A stretch of DNA of 64,000 nucleotides from Trissonchulus latispiculum (taxonomy: Eukaryota > Nematoda > Enoplea > Enoplida > Ironidae). Positions 23,486-35,670 of the stretch are shown here, piece after piece. Both the position numbers and the translations under genes were made by a program. The stretch's first letter is position 1; the number at the start of each line of letters is the position of its first letter. The stretch covers positions 1-64,000 of the forward strand of contig JASAND010012507.1 of NCBI GenBank assembly GCA_030248195.1, in the 5' to 3' direction. Below the pieces are notes generated by a model. It searched no databases and was not told where the DNA came from. It saw only the letters and a program-made list of their open reading frames with translations.

Positions 23486-23689
23486 TCCTGTACGTCTATG
23501 AATTTGCTCTCTGTCCTTCCTGCGCTCTCGCACGTTTACTTGCCGACGCCTTGTAAGACTCTAAGGCAATCAAAAGACACGTTTTACTGATTTTGGAAGC
23601 TGCCTATAACTGTATATATACGTGCAAGCTTTGTTTTATTTTTGCATACATTTGTTGCGCGTGTATGGATGGTGTTAGCTCTATATTTT

Positions 23690-24110
23690 TCACTGTTTTT
23701 GTGTTTTTAGTGTGTTTGCGCACACTTTTTTTAAAAAACACACTAAAAAGCACACTCACACTTTCACCGGAAGGAGCGAATTATTAATTTTAAGCCTAAT
23801 TTTTAAGTTTTTCCAAAAAATTTTGCGCCTTCGGCGCAAATATCCTCTATATATCTATGTTTATACTTCTGTTTGTTTTCGTTTGGGCATTAGTTTTCGT
23901 GTAGCCTTCATTATTCTAAGCAACGGTGTTATTAGGGACTGTGTAAGCAGATTATTCTATGAAATTACGTTTCCAAATTCTGGAAATGACTGGAATAAAA
24001 TAAACTGTCGAAAAGTAAAAGGTTTGACGGTTTTCATACCAACATTTTCACAATTTTCAAAAAATTCTCAACGTCTGGAGGGCGCATTGTAGCGCAAAAA
24101 AGCATTCAAT
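23690..24110 (+). repeat. A/C-rich foldback repeat in VPS28 intron
   Basis: GTGTGTTTGCGCACAC and CACACTAAAAAGCACACTC tracts followed by TTGCGCCTTCGGCGCAA and ATTATTCTAAGCAACGG. It is related to 18240-18620. Relative to the right arm (54455-54890), the left arm lacks about 25 bp at a G/C hairpin near 24076. Confidence 0.65.
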
Positions 24111-24540
24111 GCAAATATTTAACGTTCAGAACATTGAAATATCGTTTATGAAAACTGAGCATGCAATATATGCTTTGTACTTCTTCTGTAACACGCGAAA
24201 AATGCTAAATATAGTTTAAAATGCTGTAAAAACCGTTAAAAACGTGTTAATACTGCGAAAAGCGAATTTCAGAAAAAACACAGATTTTTTTAAAAAAACA
24301 CACATTTTCTTAAAAAAACACACTAAAAAGCACAGGTAAAATTTTGAAAAAAAACCCTGATATTTTTACAGGTATGATAACATGGCAGAATTATTTGCTG
24401 TCTTGAACACTCTGGAGTGTCTTGAGAAGGCTTACATGCGTGATTCCGTGGCTCCTAAGGAGTAAGTTTTGTTTGTTTTTGTAACATATATATTGCCGCA
24501 TTGGCTGAGTTCAGTTTATATATGCGTATCTACGTCTCTG

Positions 24541-24720
24541 CTTTTTTTGCCCTGCGGGGCGCCACAGCGCCGCAGTCTCAGAGCGAGAAGTCGCCATTTT
24601 TTGTTGTCGTTTGAACAGCTTAGACGCTAAGAGTTGGGGCGGATTTCTCATTCTATGTATTCAGGAATTACATAACTAAATGGCTAAGTCCAGTTTTCCA
24701 TACAACGGTATGCACCGGGC
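24541..24720 (+). repeat. Diverged fragment of the 163-bp-unit repeat family
   Basis: GGGGCGCCACAGCGCCGCAG through CAGGAATTACATA resembles the 16700-16870 part of the dispersed repeat. It sits in the VPS28 intron between the exons at 24372 and 24783; the mirror copy is at about 53830-54000. Confidence 0.65.
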
Positions 24721-25258
24721 TATGAACTGACATTTCTGGTCGTCGTTGATTTTATTGCTAATTTTAACGTTGCATATTTCAGATATACCAGTGCATGTTC
24801 ACGGCTTCTAGCTCAGTATAAGGCTGCTTTTAAACTAGTAAATTCCGAGTATCCAAGGATTGAAGACTTTGTTAGAACTTACAAGGTTTGGTGAATAGAT
24901 TTATTTAATATTTGTTTACATACTGCATTTAGCTAACTATTATGACGTCTCACTGTTGTATCGATTGATTCTGGTTAGTTTCTTCTTGGTTATTTTTCGT
25001 TGTGCCTTTATTTTTAACTATGTGCGTGCATAAGTACCAGCCTTTTCATATTATCTGTTTTGTCTCAGTTAGATTGTCCCTCAGCGATGGAACGTATCAG
25101 TGAAGGGGGCGACCTATAACTATTCGAGATGACAAAGGGAATACCAGCAAATGCATTGCGGATATAGTTTCGGTTAGTCCATTTTGACAGTATTTCCAGA
25201 GTTTGTGTGCTGTGCATATGTCAGAATAAAAGGAGTCTTGGTTCAGTCAGGTCAGATC

Positions 25259-25709
25259 CAGTGGCGCTGCCAGAAACATTTGGGGGGGGGGGGGGGGGGG
25301 ATTTCATGATTTTTGTGGGGGGTTGAAGAAGGCAAAGCGAAGTTTTCACTTACGTATTATTGTAATACAAATTCGGGTATGTCCAAATACTTTTTCTTAT
25401 ACAAGTGTTTTACGAAACATTCTCGAAGCAAATAAGAGGACTAAAATTTGGACACATTCTGCCGCAATTTTGTATGTCTATGAACATGTCAAGCGATGCC
25501 ATTATATCCGCTAAAAAGGTAATTGGTGTGTACTCAGCTGACGTAGATACCAAAAACGATTTATCACGGTGTAATGTTTAAGTTTCACTTGAAGTTTAAA
25601 AAATGAGATCACTGCTGCGACATAGAGGAAATTTAGGATAGGAAGTCTTCCTATATACAATTCGGGAAGGGGAATTGCCCCACCTGGCCCTCCCTTGCCT
25701 ACACCAGTG
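25259..25709. mobile_element. hAT-like MITE in VPS28 intron
   Basis: Left end CAGTGGCGCTGCCAG, right end CTTGCCTACACCAGTG. Flanks GTCAGATC (25251-25258) and CTCAGATC (25710-25717) match at 7 of 8 bases, which suits an aged 8-bp hAT duplication. A G run of about 18 follows the left end. The counterpart in the right arm is at 52854-53288. Confidence 0.75.
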
Positions 25710-26339
25710 CTCAGATCATCTCTTAAAAAAGGATAGTTAAGCCAGGTAAAAGTCTAGGCATATGTGAATGGGTTATAGTGTATAGCTGCTAAATTCTCTA
25801 CGCCTCCATTGTTAGCACTTAGGTCATCCACATATTTTTCACATTTTTGACGCATGCATTTATTGTAAACTTTCAATTCTTATTTGTCTTTGCTTTTTAC
25901 TTGTGCCTATTTTTGTTTTAGCTGTTTATTACAATTATGGATAAATTGAAGCTTCAGATTCGTGCTGTTGACGAGGTATAATTTGCACTAAATCTCTGAT
26001 TAAATTAATTGTGCATGGCTATTTTGTTTTGAACTATTTTGATAGTGTGGCAATAATGGGAACATCTGAAAACTGATGGACGACTCAACAGTTTGTGATT
26101 GTGGACCATAAATTGTTACTTACTTTTGGCGTTTTTATAAACTACAAAGTTGAGTTCTTTTTCATTTTCAGTTACATCCTGACTTGCGGGATCTCTTGGA
26201 CACCATCAATCGAATGAGTTCCTTGCCCTCAGACTTTGAGGGAAAAGATAAAATAAAAACGTGGTTTGTGATTTACGTGGATTAACGTTGTTTGGTTATT
26301 AATGCATTAGATATAGCATTAGCAGACATAGCAGTTAGT

Positions 26340-26765
26340 AGTGTTGCTTCAGTAACCGATTTTATTATCAGTTTCAGTCGGTTCAAGACTGTTTCAGTTT
26401 CAGGTCTCCTCCCAAAATAGTTTCAATTTCAGTCGGGATCGCAAAATGATTTGTTTCAGTTTTAGTTTCAGACGGAGTTTCAGTTTCAGTTCATTCGAAA
26501 AACTGCAGATTCTAGCTTTCAGACATAACCATAATGCATAAATTTATGATTATTTGTACTTCCACTGCAGAGTATTAACGAAAAAAACAGCTTGAAACCG
26601 TCAAATCTTCATGAGTTTTAGGTCTTTACCAATCTAGTTTCAGATTCAGTGCCTGAAACTGAAAACTAGTTTCAGTTTCAGTCGGCGGTCCAAGACTGTT
26701 TCAGTTTCTGGTCTCCTCCGAAACTTCAGTTTATGTTTCAGTTTCAGTGCCTGAAACATAATTTC
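26340..26765 (+). repeat. TTTCAG-rich tract in VPS28 intron
   Basis: GTTTCAGTTTCAG and relatives recur more than a dozen times, with CGGTTCAAGACTG and GGTCTCCTCC used twice. This looks like a degenerate tandem repeat. Many TTTCAG words mimic 3' splice sites. The mirror copy is at about 51790-52210. Confidence 0.75.
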
Positions 26766-27179
26766 CCGGATTGCGCTTTCCACATTCGGGCGCTGATTTT
26801 GGATTAACAATATCGTGGAAATATAAAAGTAGTTTCTTATGTCTCTTTCCATCTGATAATCTAAACAAGGATGGATTTCCATGGCAATTTCATCATTTTT
26901 GTCTCTTATTCCTGCTGCAACGAGGTTTTGGAACAGCGCCAGAATAACGCCGCTAATTTTTTGAGAGGAATCGTTTTATAACAAGATTCTCATGTTTTAG
27001 GCTTGATACGTTGGACGAAATGAGGGCTTCCGAAGAATTGAGCGATGATCAGGCTAGACAAATGGGTTTCGATTTAGAACAGGCCTACAGCGCTTTCAAT
27101 CGTGCATTGCATAGCTAATTTTAGTTGGCAATTGTTGTCATGTACTTGAGCATGTAAATAATTTTGCCATGTATTTATT

Positions 27180-27185
27180 ATTAAA
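27180..27185 (+). promoter_or_regulatory. Probable poly(A) signal of left VPS28 copy
   Basis: ATTAAA lies about 62 nt past the VPS28 stop. It is the nearest canonical-like hexamer in the 3' flank. Confidence 0.45.
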
Positions 27186-27432
27186 ACAACTATTGTGTAG
27201 CTCCTCCATTATTAGATAAGGTTAGTAAAAAGAAAGGAAAAGTTCCGTTATAGTCGATGTTGATGTAGCTGAAGTTTGTTTGAAGTCTAAGGTTCATAAC
27301 TGGAAGCGTTTATGAAGGCACCAGCGCCGAGAAAATGCTTCACTGGAAAAATGCATAGTATGCTGCTTAAACATATGGTACATTACATTTTTAGTCATCA
27401 TCTCCGATTTTGCGATTTGTTCGCACTGTTCT

Positions 27433-27699
27433 TAGTGTTGTTGGCCGGCCGAAATTTTCGTCGGCCGGCCGTTCGACGGCCCAATCGGCCAAAACGGTCG
27501 GCTGACGAATCAAAGACTAAAAATGGCCGGAACGCTGATACATGAGTGCCAGAATAAGAAATCAAGATATGAAAATGTATCAGCACAACTTAAAGTCGAT
27601 TTCCTGAGAAAATTTTGATAAACCGCTGAAATATAAGCGCGGCCGGCCAGCCGGCTGTCCGGCCGAGTGCACCTCTTGGCCGGCCGGTCAACAACACTA
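27433..27699. mobile_element. 267-bp hAT-like MITE with GGCCGGCC words, TSD ACTGTTCT
   Basis: Termini TAGTGTTGTTGGCCGGCC and GGCCGGTCAACAACACTA are inverted repeats, flanked by an exact 8-bp duplication ACTGTTCT at 27425-27432 and 27700-27707. Repeated GGCCGGCC/CGGCCGAC words sit behind both ends. The counterpart is at 50856-51123. Confidence 0.92.
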
Positions 27700-27707
27700 A
27701 CTGTTCT

Positions 27708-28758
27708 ACGTCTATCCATCTAGCTTTCACACAGTATACACCCTTTGTTGTGCGAAAAAGATCAGCACAACATTGCTCAGCCCACAGTACAACGTTTTGT
27801 ACACACTGACGCTCACGCACTGCGTGTTTAAGATCAGTTTTTGTATTTCGTTTCTGCATATCAGAGCTACAGCATATATATAGAGTTGCAAATAGGACGG
27901 ATTTCTGGTCACATTCCACCATGATATCAATTTTTGCATATCACTTCTGCGATTCAGCTTTTTCTAGTCCCGTTTTCTCTCACCTGTGCAGTTTTTGACC
28001 TTAACAGGATCAATAGTTTTCAGGCAATGGAATTTCAAAATAATTGTCCTAATAGGCATTTGCAGGTGAATTCAGTCGCATGGTCCGATTTCTCACGACA
28101 CTATACGCCTGAGGAACATCTTATCAGCTCTTCTCCGTCTAAATTATACTTATAATGGCTAAAATGTTTAGCTTGAAAGAATATTGTGCTTTTTGATCAG
28201 GTTTCTTACTTTTCCGGAACTAGTTTCAGTGTTTTCATATCATAAAATGTTACTGTGTAGTCTGTTTAAATTAAACAGTCGATTAAATTGTTAAATAAAT
28301 GCTGGAACGCCGTGGTTCAAAACATTTTTCGGAACAAGCACTTCAAATTGTTAAAATTCGGAACAATCAATTTTAAACTGTTTAATCTTTAATCTTTAAA
28401 CTCTTTAAACTGCAAAATCAAACTTCGCATCGGAATCTTCTATATTGCATAATTCTGAAAGTCCGTATCAAAAACTTCAGTTGCAGATAAAAACAACAAT
28501 TTCCTTTGCTTTTGAATTCAATATCTAGTGAGGAGAAAAGAAGAAGAGAAGAAAAGTTTAAGAAACTAGGGTGTAGGGACGAACAATATGCGTACAAACT
28601 TTGCTCATTTATTGGAAGCAAAAGAATACATTTATAATTTTATATATTTATTGGCAATGTATATAATTTCAAAATTGTTCGGAAAGGAAATCAGGAAACA
28701 TCTAAAATCAGGTAAAATTTGGAATCCCGGGTTTTATTAGCGAAAAATCTAAAATATT
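27708..28758. other. Intergenic, no recognised gene
   Basis: Sequence shared with the right arm. A minus-strand open frame of 110 codons (27590-27922) overlaps the adjacent MITE and resembles nothing I know. AAACTGTTTAA-type words cluster at 28260-28415. Confidence 0.5.
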
Positions 28759-29136
28759 GGATCTCTAACGGCGCCCCCCCTCAACGTTGGTCAACTTCAA
28801 AGGCTTATTGCAAAGTGATCAACAGAACTTTAGAGCATGCATTTTACAATTGTTGGAATGCTCGAGATGTGCTCTATTTAATGATTTAAAACAGTTATCT
28901 GTGGCTTGCTGCTATAAAAAAAAAATTAAGCTTTTATAAAGTATAAACCATTGGTTGTCTTTTAAGCTTAAATTTTTATAGCAGCAAGCTACAGCAAACT
29001 ACTTTACAACATTAAATAATTCACATCTCGAGCATTCCAACGATGTATAAATCATGCTCTAAAGTTCTGTTGATCCTTTGCAATAAGCCTTTGAAGTTGA
29101 CCAACTTTTGTTGGGGGGGGGTAACGTTAGAAATCC
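28759..29136. mobile_element. Foldback MITE with about 170-bp arms, TSD AAAATATT
   Basis: The two halves are long inverted repeats (GGATCTCTAACG at the left, CGTTAGAAATCC at the right; inner words GGCTTATTGCAAAG and CTCGAGATGTG). AAAATATT flanks both sides (28751-28758, 29137-29144), an 8-bp duplication. The loop is about 25 bp shorter than in the right-arm copy (49402-49804), so the two arms have diverged by a real indel. Confidence 0.9.
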
Positions 29137-29144
29137 AAAATATT

Positions 29145-30739
29145 CAATGATTTGCTAAAATTTATGCTAATTGAAAATTTTAAGAGCTGGTTACGCGGCA
29201 ATTTTGTTCATCCATCCATGCATTATCACATATACATTTACACGGGGTCCAATTCTGGGGGAGGTGTCTTCCCCGACTCGAATGAAGGGTTTACCTATCC
29301 CTGAAAAATACCAAAAATACCAATACCAAAAAGGTCTACTCCGAAATATGCAAAATTGACAAATTTTCAACATTTTTGGACAAAATAAGTTAAAACTGAA
29401 GATATTTAGCGATTTTTTAGAATTTTTTTGAAAAAAAAATCGCTGAAATTTGCTAAAACAGCAATTTTTGGCAAAAAAAATCGCTTCGGGGTCTACTTAC
29501 CCCTCTTCGCCGGGGGGTCTGCTCGTTTTTTTGTCGCTCTGGGTGTCTGCAGTCTGCACCCACCCATTCTCCCCCACGTTATCCTATGCTTGTAACCTTT
29601 GCAACCAATTAGCACCTACAAATATTTGGAATTTTTCCGGATTTTTAATTTCTTTAATTCTCAGAACATGGTTATGATTCAAAAGCTCTTGACGAAGTGA
29701 ACACATTTTTTAATACAATCATGTCCCATAAACGCACTCGATTACCAAATTCACGACAAAAGGATTTTCCGGATTTTAAATGTTTTTCATTACACACACT
29801 CAGGGTCAGGAGCAATCACTCGAAATATCAAAACTTTTTGAAAAGCTTAAAAATTAGTTCTTAAAACCAATAAAAATGTGATCCTTTGGGTGAAAGTGTG
29901 AGTGTGCTCTTTAGTGTATTTTTTAAAATTTTGTGTTTTTTAAAAAGTTTTTTTTTTAAAAAGAAAACACAATAATAAAAAAACAAAAAACAGTGTCTTG
30001 TTCCTGCATATATTTTATGTCAGATCAGCTGTCAAATGCGACCAAAAATCAAGTTTTAAGCCTTTAAGTTTTGATAATCTCTAAGAAACTCTCAAGTCTA
30101 AACTGGATCAATTTTACTATTAAAAAGTCTTCGCTGTGACAAACTTGGCTTAAACAAAGTTGTCTTAAAAATGTCACAGAAAATTTTCAGATTGTGCTCA
30201 ACGTAAGCACCTGGATTCCTTCAAAACATTTAAAAGTTTCAATGCATTTGGTCTTTCACAGCGCTCACATAAGTCTCACAAATTTGCTCATCTACGGCAT
30301 TATTGTGCATGCGGTCAAAGATTTTAATTTGCTCCGAACTGCGACTAGCCAGTTTTGGATTTTATTGTGAATAAGAAGGAACTTTTGAATTTCCAAGAAA
30401 CAGCAATTACTTCTGTCCTAAACGAAAAGTTTCAATGAGCTGCCATTTGTTGTGTACCTGTGTCCATAGAAACATGTGTGCAAAATTTCTACTCTGTAGT
30501 TGTCCCCGAAAAGAATCACGGCTTCCAAAAGACCATGACTAAAATTTGAAACATTTATTTAAAGTTTTCAGTTTGAGACTTTAAGGGATAAAGCTGCGTC
30601 ACTCACCGGGTACCAAACTTTAAGGTGCTTTTGCTCGATTTTGCCTTTTTTCAACCATAATGTATCCCCATATGTACAGTAGTTCTCCAAAACAAAATAA
30701 ATTTTTGAAGTCCTGAGTCTACCGAGTTAAGAGATATCT
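29145..30739. other. Intergenic, no recognised gene
   Basis: An A/C- and T-rich foldback tract (GTGTGCTCTTTAGTG, then poly-A) lies at 29890-29990, related to the tract at 23690. A TTTAAGGGATAAAGC motif at about 30580 resembles the ends of the TTAA elements below, without a clear partner. Nothing else is recognised. Confidence 0.5.
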
Positions 30740-30742
30740 TCC

Positions 30743-31045
30743 GAATGCCTGCCCCGCGGAAACTTAACTTTTGCACGGAAGCTTACTTGTTAGCTCATTT
30801 TCATCAACTTCGGATTCAGAAGAACCACGTGCAGAACAGAGAAAGAACCACATAACAGTGGTAGTTCCAATTGTGTGTTTGTCAATGGCCAAAAACACAT
30901 TATTTATATCAAAACTCGAAGGAACCGAAAGCCTGTGTCAGAGCCGGAAGGAATCAATCTCAAACTTCAAATTTATCCCAACGGGTATCCATCCACTACG
31001 GACGATTGCTCGCTGTATGTTTTTGTGGTTTGTAGATAAAAACTG
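30743..31045 (+). pseudogene. Possible MATH-domain-like coding fragment
   Basis: A frame reading LKLQIYPNGYPSTTDD and CSLYVFV near 30960-31040 looks like the core of a MATH (TRAF-homology) domain, where a basic/aromatic strand leads into a YPNG-type turn and a LxLF strand. The upstream part matches the frame APRKLNFCTEA (30749 onward), but only after frame changes that differ between the arms. The right-arm copy (47495-47815) has its own 1-nt differences. No splice structure is evident. It may be a decayed MATH-containing gene fragment or chance; family assignment is tentative. Confidence 0.3.
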
Positions 31046-31104
31046 CTGAGATTTGTGATTTGGATACTTAAAAGGTTAATTATTTTATACAAGAGAGCTC
31101 TTAA

Positions 31105-32362
31105 GGTGGAGTGGGGTCCATTTTTAGTTATCGATTTTTTTCGACCATCTCCCGATTTTGCTCATTTTCACATATAATAACATTTGAGTGGATATTTCTA
31201 ATGAGTTTTCAAATTAAACTCGTATCTCTTACGGTTGTTGAGTTATTTCACCTCAAAGTCGAGGTCCGCATGTGTTAAACATAGGAAACAGAAAAAGTGG
31301 TGAATTTTAGTCTTGCGCCAAAAAGATCTCTCGATAAACAGTTGTAATCCTGCATAATTTTATATTTACAATGTAGCTATAATCACAAACCGCGGTACGC
31401 TGGAACTAGAATTTTGATTTAGGCCCCTAAAACATTTAAAAAATTTTTTATTTATCGAAAACGGTGGAAAATCGTCAAAATTCAACGTTTTTTGCAGCTG
31501 AAAAGTGGGTCTTCGGCAAGAATTGCAAATTACGCTAATTCAGAGGCCTAAATGACAATTCTAACTCCAGGGTTCCGTAGTACTTGAATTGGCGGTTCCA
31601 TTGATACCAATGGTTTCATTGTATGTTTTTCCAGTTTACGAGATCTTTTTTATGCAAAAATGGGCATTTTTAGCAAAATTTTTAAAATTTCGGTTTTTTT
31701 TCGAATACTTGGCTAAATTCCGACAACAGTATGGTCCTAAATTGCCTATTTTCTATTCCAACTTGTGTATTCATGTCTTCGGATCTATTTGCAGCATGAA
31801 TTATGCTGATACCTGCGTCCAGTACTTCTCAGCGTGCCAAACGGGACCCTCGAACCCCGAATTTCACAAAACAGCGATTTTTAAAAATTTTCAAAATCTG
31901 GCATATTATACATCAATCGAAAGCGCTCCTTGCAGGGATGAATTCTTCTCATAGAACTATGGACCGGAAATGCTTCTACTTCAAGTTAACCGCTGTTAAA
32001 TGTTTCATTACATCAGGAGAAACAAGGGCCTAGTTTCTCCGAGAAATTCTTTATAGAAGCTTCGGATCAAGCCCATCCGGCTGGAAACTGTACGAAAACG
32101 CTTTCTTAATAGTTTTTAAAGGTGTATAACAAAATAAGCTAAAAACATAGTTGATTTGCGAAAATTTGCCTCAGCTGGCTGCAGCACCCTTGTGCTCGCG
32201 CTCATATTCAAATTGCACACAGTTGATGGCTCGTAACTTACGGAGAACTGAACAAAACAACTCAAAATTTAAACTTGATATGCACGACATAATATGTGGC
32301 TAACTTATGTGCGAAAACGAGCGAAATCCGTTGTCTAAAAATTTTTCATGATGGACCCCCCC
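31105..32362. mobile_element. TTAA-flanked non-autonomous element, 1258 bp
   Basis: TTAA at 31101-31104 and 32363-32366 border ends GGTGGAGTGGGGTCCATTT and ATGGACCCCCCC. A TTAA target suits piggyBac- or Kolobok-type transposons, but there is no transposase. The counterpart is at 46206-47448. Confidence 0.75.
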
Positions 32363-32366
32363 TTAA

Positions 32367-34719
32367 TTGCTTTACAGAAAATACACGCGCAAAACATTGT
32401 TTAAAGATTTTTATAAAGCTTGAGGAATTCACCTTTGAAGATGCACACTTTGACGGATTGAGTTAAAATTTGGTAGGGATAGGTTTTCGGACCTGCTGAT
32501 TTCAAAAATGCAAAAATTTTAAAATTTTAAAGATTTTTTAGAAATTTTAAAATTTTAGTTTGGTAAGGGGGGACCAAGGGGAACCGAAAAATTTTTTGTC
32601 TTCGATTTTGCTGAAAAGATGTATATAGGGGTTTCCGATTTTAGAATTGAAAGTAACCCAATACACATATGCGTAATATGGGTCTAAATCGGAAACAGAA
32701 GTTCTTTGGAATGAAAGACAAAATTTCACACACAAGTCATACTAAACTCTGCTCTTGAACCATTGTTTAGACGCATTTGAAGTTGACAGTATATTTATCA
32801 AGCAAAATGCATCAAACATAAGAGACATGCTGCACTTTCTAAAAATTAAATCAAATCAAACAGATTTAGTAGATCTAACTATTTTTACCCCCCCAACTTT
32901 TTTTCAGGGAATAATAAAATTTAGATCATCTGTATTAAAATATATTCTAAGATTATATAAGCTACCGGAAATTTTCACGAATTGCTGAGCACAATTTGAG
33001 AAGTTTTTCGAATCAGATTTTCAAACCTAGTTAGAAACATATTTGTAGTTGTAAGCTTACACCGAGCTAACGGCTGAATCGAAAAACGAGAGCTTCCCGT
33101 TTAATTATTTAGCTACGACACCTTTATTCAAGTTTTTATGGAAAACCGAAGAAAAAGTTGCTTTAAATACTTTTAAAATTCAAAGTTTTGTAAAATTCAA
33201 AATTTCAAAGTTTAGTCTTTGAGTTAAAAAATTGATCAGAAGTATCTCTGATCTGTGCCATTTCTGTATATTACACATGCAGCTACTTTAATGCGAGAAT
33301 GTTCACTTTCCAATTTTGAGGGGGAATAGTTAAATTGGGTCTTTTGGGGGGAAATATAGTTCAAGAGATTCGATTAAATTTTGGGAGCGTGAAAATCGAT
33401 TAAACCAAATGATTTTTTGGACGGTCAGAAGAATAATCAAATCCAGTAAAAACCAAAGGTCACATCAAAACATTACTACTCTTGGGTTTCACAGCGTTTA
33501 AACGTACTACGCTCACATTTTTCTCGTTTGGCGTTTTCGAAACATTAAATTGCAATCGTCTTGAGCTGTTAAAGTCCTAAGCGTTAATTTTTACATCATT
33601 ATGTAATGTAGAACGAGCTCTTTTTAACAATGTAAAATTATGCAGTTAGGTTTGGGCAATCTCTTACTAATCCAGTAAAAATATCGTTTCCACGAAAATT
33701 CTAGGTATTTCATCATTACTGCAAGATACATTTCTTAGTTGCCCAGCCCGATTTGTATGATATATATTGCCTAAACCGAACTAATTTTGAGATCTCGTTT
33801 TACGCAACAATGAAATAAAAATCATTGGTGTACGATTTTATAGCTCCAAGTTTTAGTATTTAATTTGGCGAAAACGCGTTTTTGAAACGTTTTCGCCAAT
33901 GTTTACACGCTGAGAATCCCTGAGAAATTTGAAATGAACTGTTGTCACATCAATCCAATGAATCCGTAGTCCAAGGGACCCAGAAAAGAATTGCGAGAGA
34001 GGGTATTGTTCGGCGAGCTAAAGGACGAGCAATCTAGCCTAGCCAACTTAAAGCAAAGTATTCAAAAATGTTTATTATCAGATAATGGCATTAACACGAA
34101 ATGCAGACAGTTATACACGTATATATTTTGCAGGTATAGTAAAGCATACATAGACGAGTAGAGAACTATTTTCAAAGACGTTTGCAAAAAAGTTATAAAC
34201 GTGCTGGTATCGTATCACAAACTGCAACCACAGGGAATACGGGAAAGATTTGAATTTTATAGTTGATTCAGAAAGAAAAATGAGCCTGTATATCACTTAA
34301 TATCGAACACTATGTTGTTAAACTATTAAGGATTTGGAAGCGAATCAACATTCTCTAATCCATAGAAAATTTTATAGGACACAAAAAACGGCAGCGCTAC
34401 TAGAATAAACATTTGGAAATTAAACACCAAAACTGAAACAATTATATATGACTTTCTACTGTATCGTAAACAATATATAACAAAGCAACATACATTTCGA
34501 ACTTCGCAACATATATAAACCAGACAACTGTATGCGTAAAATAACAGTAAAAAGTAAACAGTAAAATGTTAGATAACAAAAACCAATAAAAGTACATCCA
34601 GACAAGCACTCATCGCAAACAACACGACACAGAAAATGTAAATCGATCCAGAAACAAATCAAACCAATCTTTTCTTTCTTCATCGAAAATCTACAAGTAA
34701 AAATATTCGATAAGAACGT
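32367..34719. other. Intergenic, no recognised gene
   Basis: Shared with the right arm at about 43801-46201. Short open frames (for example 32547-32735 minus) are kept in both arms simply because the DNA is duplicated. No domain, RNA or element end is recognised. Confidence 0.5.
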
Positions 34720-34723
34720 TTAA

Positions 34724-35670
34724 GGTGGTAGTACAATTAACGGGGTGGGGCTTTGAACAGATACTGTGAACTTAAAACTTAATTAATCGGCTTAACATTT
34801 GGCACATTTCTCTATCATGTTTTTACATCAAATGCACTTGCCTGAACATTGTGGGAGCTGGCTTTGCTGTCTACACAAGAGGAAATGTATTAAAAGTTTT
34901 GAAGTTAAATATCTTCTGCATTCCCTTTATGAATTTGTTTGAAATTTTCATTTCAAGCTTTATTAATTTATACTCTCAGGCCGTTTTTTTAGTTTTTCGT
35001 AAAAGTGCATTTTCGATTTTAAGCTTATTTTGAAATATTGTAAATTCTATATCTTGCCCACTACTGCGTTTTTCCAAAATCAAAGGAAACGACCTGAGCG
35101 TATGCAGATATAAAACATATCTGTAAAATTTGGTCGGGTTTAGTTGAAGCAGTTGCGAGAAAATAAAAAATAAAGAATTCGCAACTTTTCATTGTTTTAC
35201 TTTGGTTTTAGGAATTCGCTATGCTTTCAATTACGCTGCATAGTGTTTTTGTTAAATAATACGCATAAGTAACACAATGACAACCTCCTAAACCCAATGG
35301 ATTTAATTTTTTTATAAAATGATCTTATATACATTGCTTGTGCAAACGATCAACGTAAACCAGCTATATGTAAAATCATCTGTAACTTTTGTTAGAAACC
35401 ACGTACAGAAGACATATGCACATCATTTGAAAGCGTTTTTGTGCTCTTTCTCGTTGGGCAGGGCAAAATTTAATATATAAAACTTAAATAAAATTTTGAT
35501 TATTTGCGCACGCGCAAAGCTACGATGGTAGCTAGCCAATTATGCACTCCTGGACACCAAGATTTTGTGCAAAGATAGTTTGCCAACCCGTTTTGCTTTA
35601 CGCTATGTTTTGCAAGATTGCTTCATCCATGGAAAAATTAAGTAGGAAATCCCGTAGTGGTACTACCACC
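34724..35670. mobile_element. TTAA-flanked non-autonomous element, 947 bp
   Basis: Ends GGTGGTAGTAC and GTACTACCACC are perfect inverted repeats, directly bordered by TTAA at 34720-34723 and 35671-35674. No transposase is present. The counterpart in the right arm is at 42858-43796, where the ends extend to GGTGGTAGTACCACTA. Confidence 0.88.

Larger units (their letters stand above)
20199..27118 (+). pseudogene. VPS28: VPS28 left-arm copy: 5'-truncated and frameshifted
   Basis: Seven coding exons match the right-arm gene: 20199-20236, 24372-24461, 24783-24885, 25069-25172, 25922-25975, 26172-26263, 27001-27118 (stop TAA). All have GT-AG borders and compatible phases. The first coding exon (MNSAALYE in the intact copy) is absent because the arm ends within intron 1. 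The exon at 25069 is 104 nt instead of 102: after SerGlu it has GGGGGC where the other copy has GGGC, which shifts the frame and gives an early stop (GlyGlyAspLeu-stop). VPS28 is an ESCRT-I subunit that sorts ubiquitinated cargo on endosomes. This copy cannot make it unless the two extra G are a sequencing error. ATTAAA at 27180-27185 is a plausible poly(A) signal. Confidence 0.88.

Noticed and set aside
27590..27922. 110-codon minus-strand open frame, mirrored at 50636-50965
   Set aside because: It runs into the hAT-like MITE and shows no domain. Its presence in both arms reflects the duplication and is not independent conservation.
34456..34683. Cys/Phe-rich minus-strand open frame with hydrophobic stretches, mirrored at 43837-44076
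   Set aside because: Short, no recognisable family, composition of T-rich DNA; frame kept only because the arms are copies.
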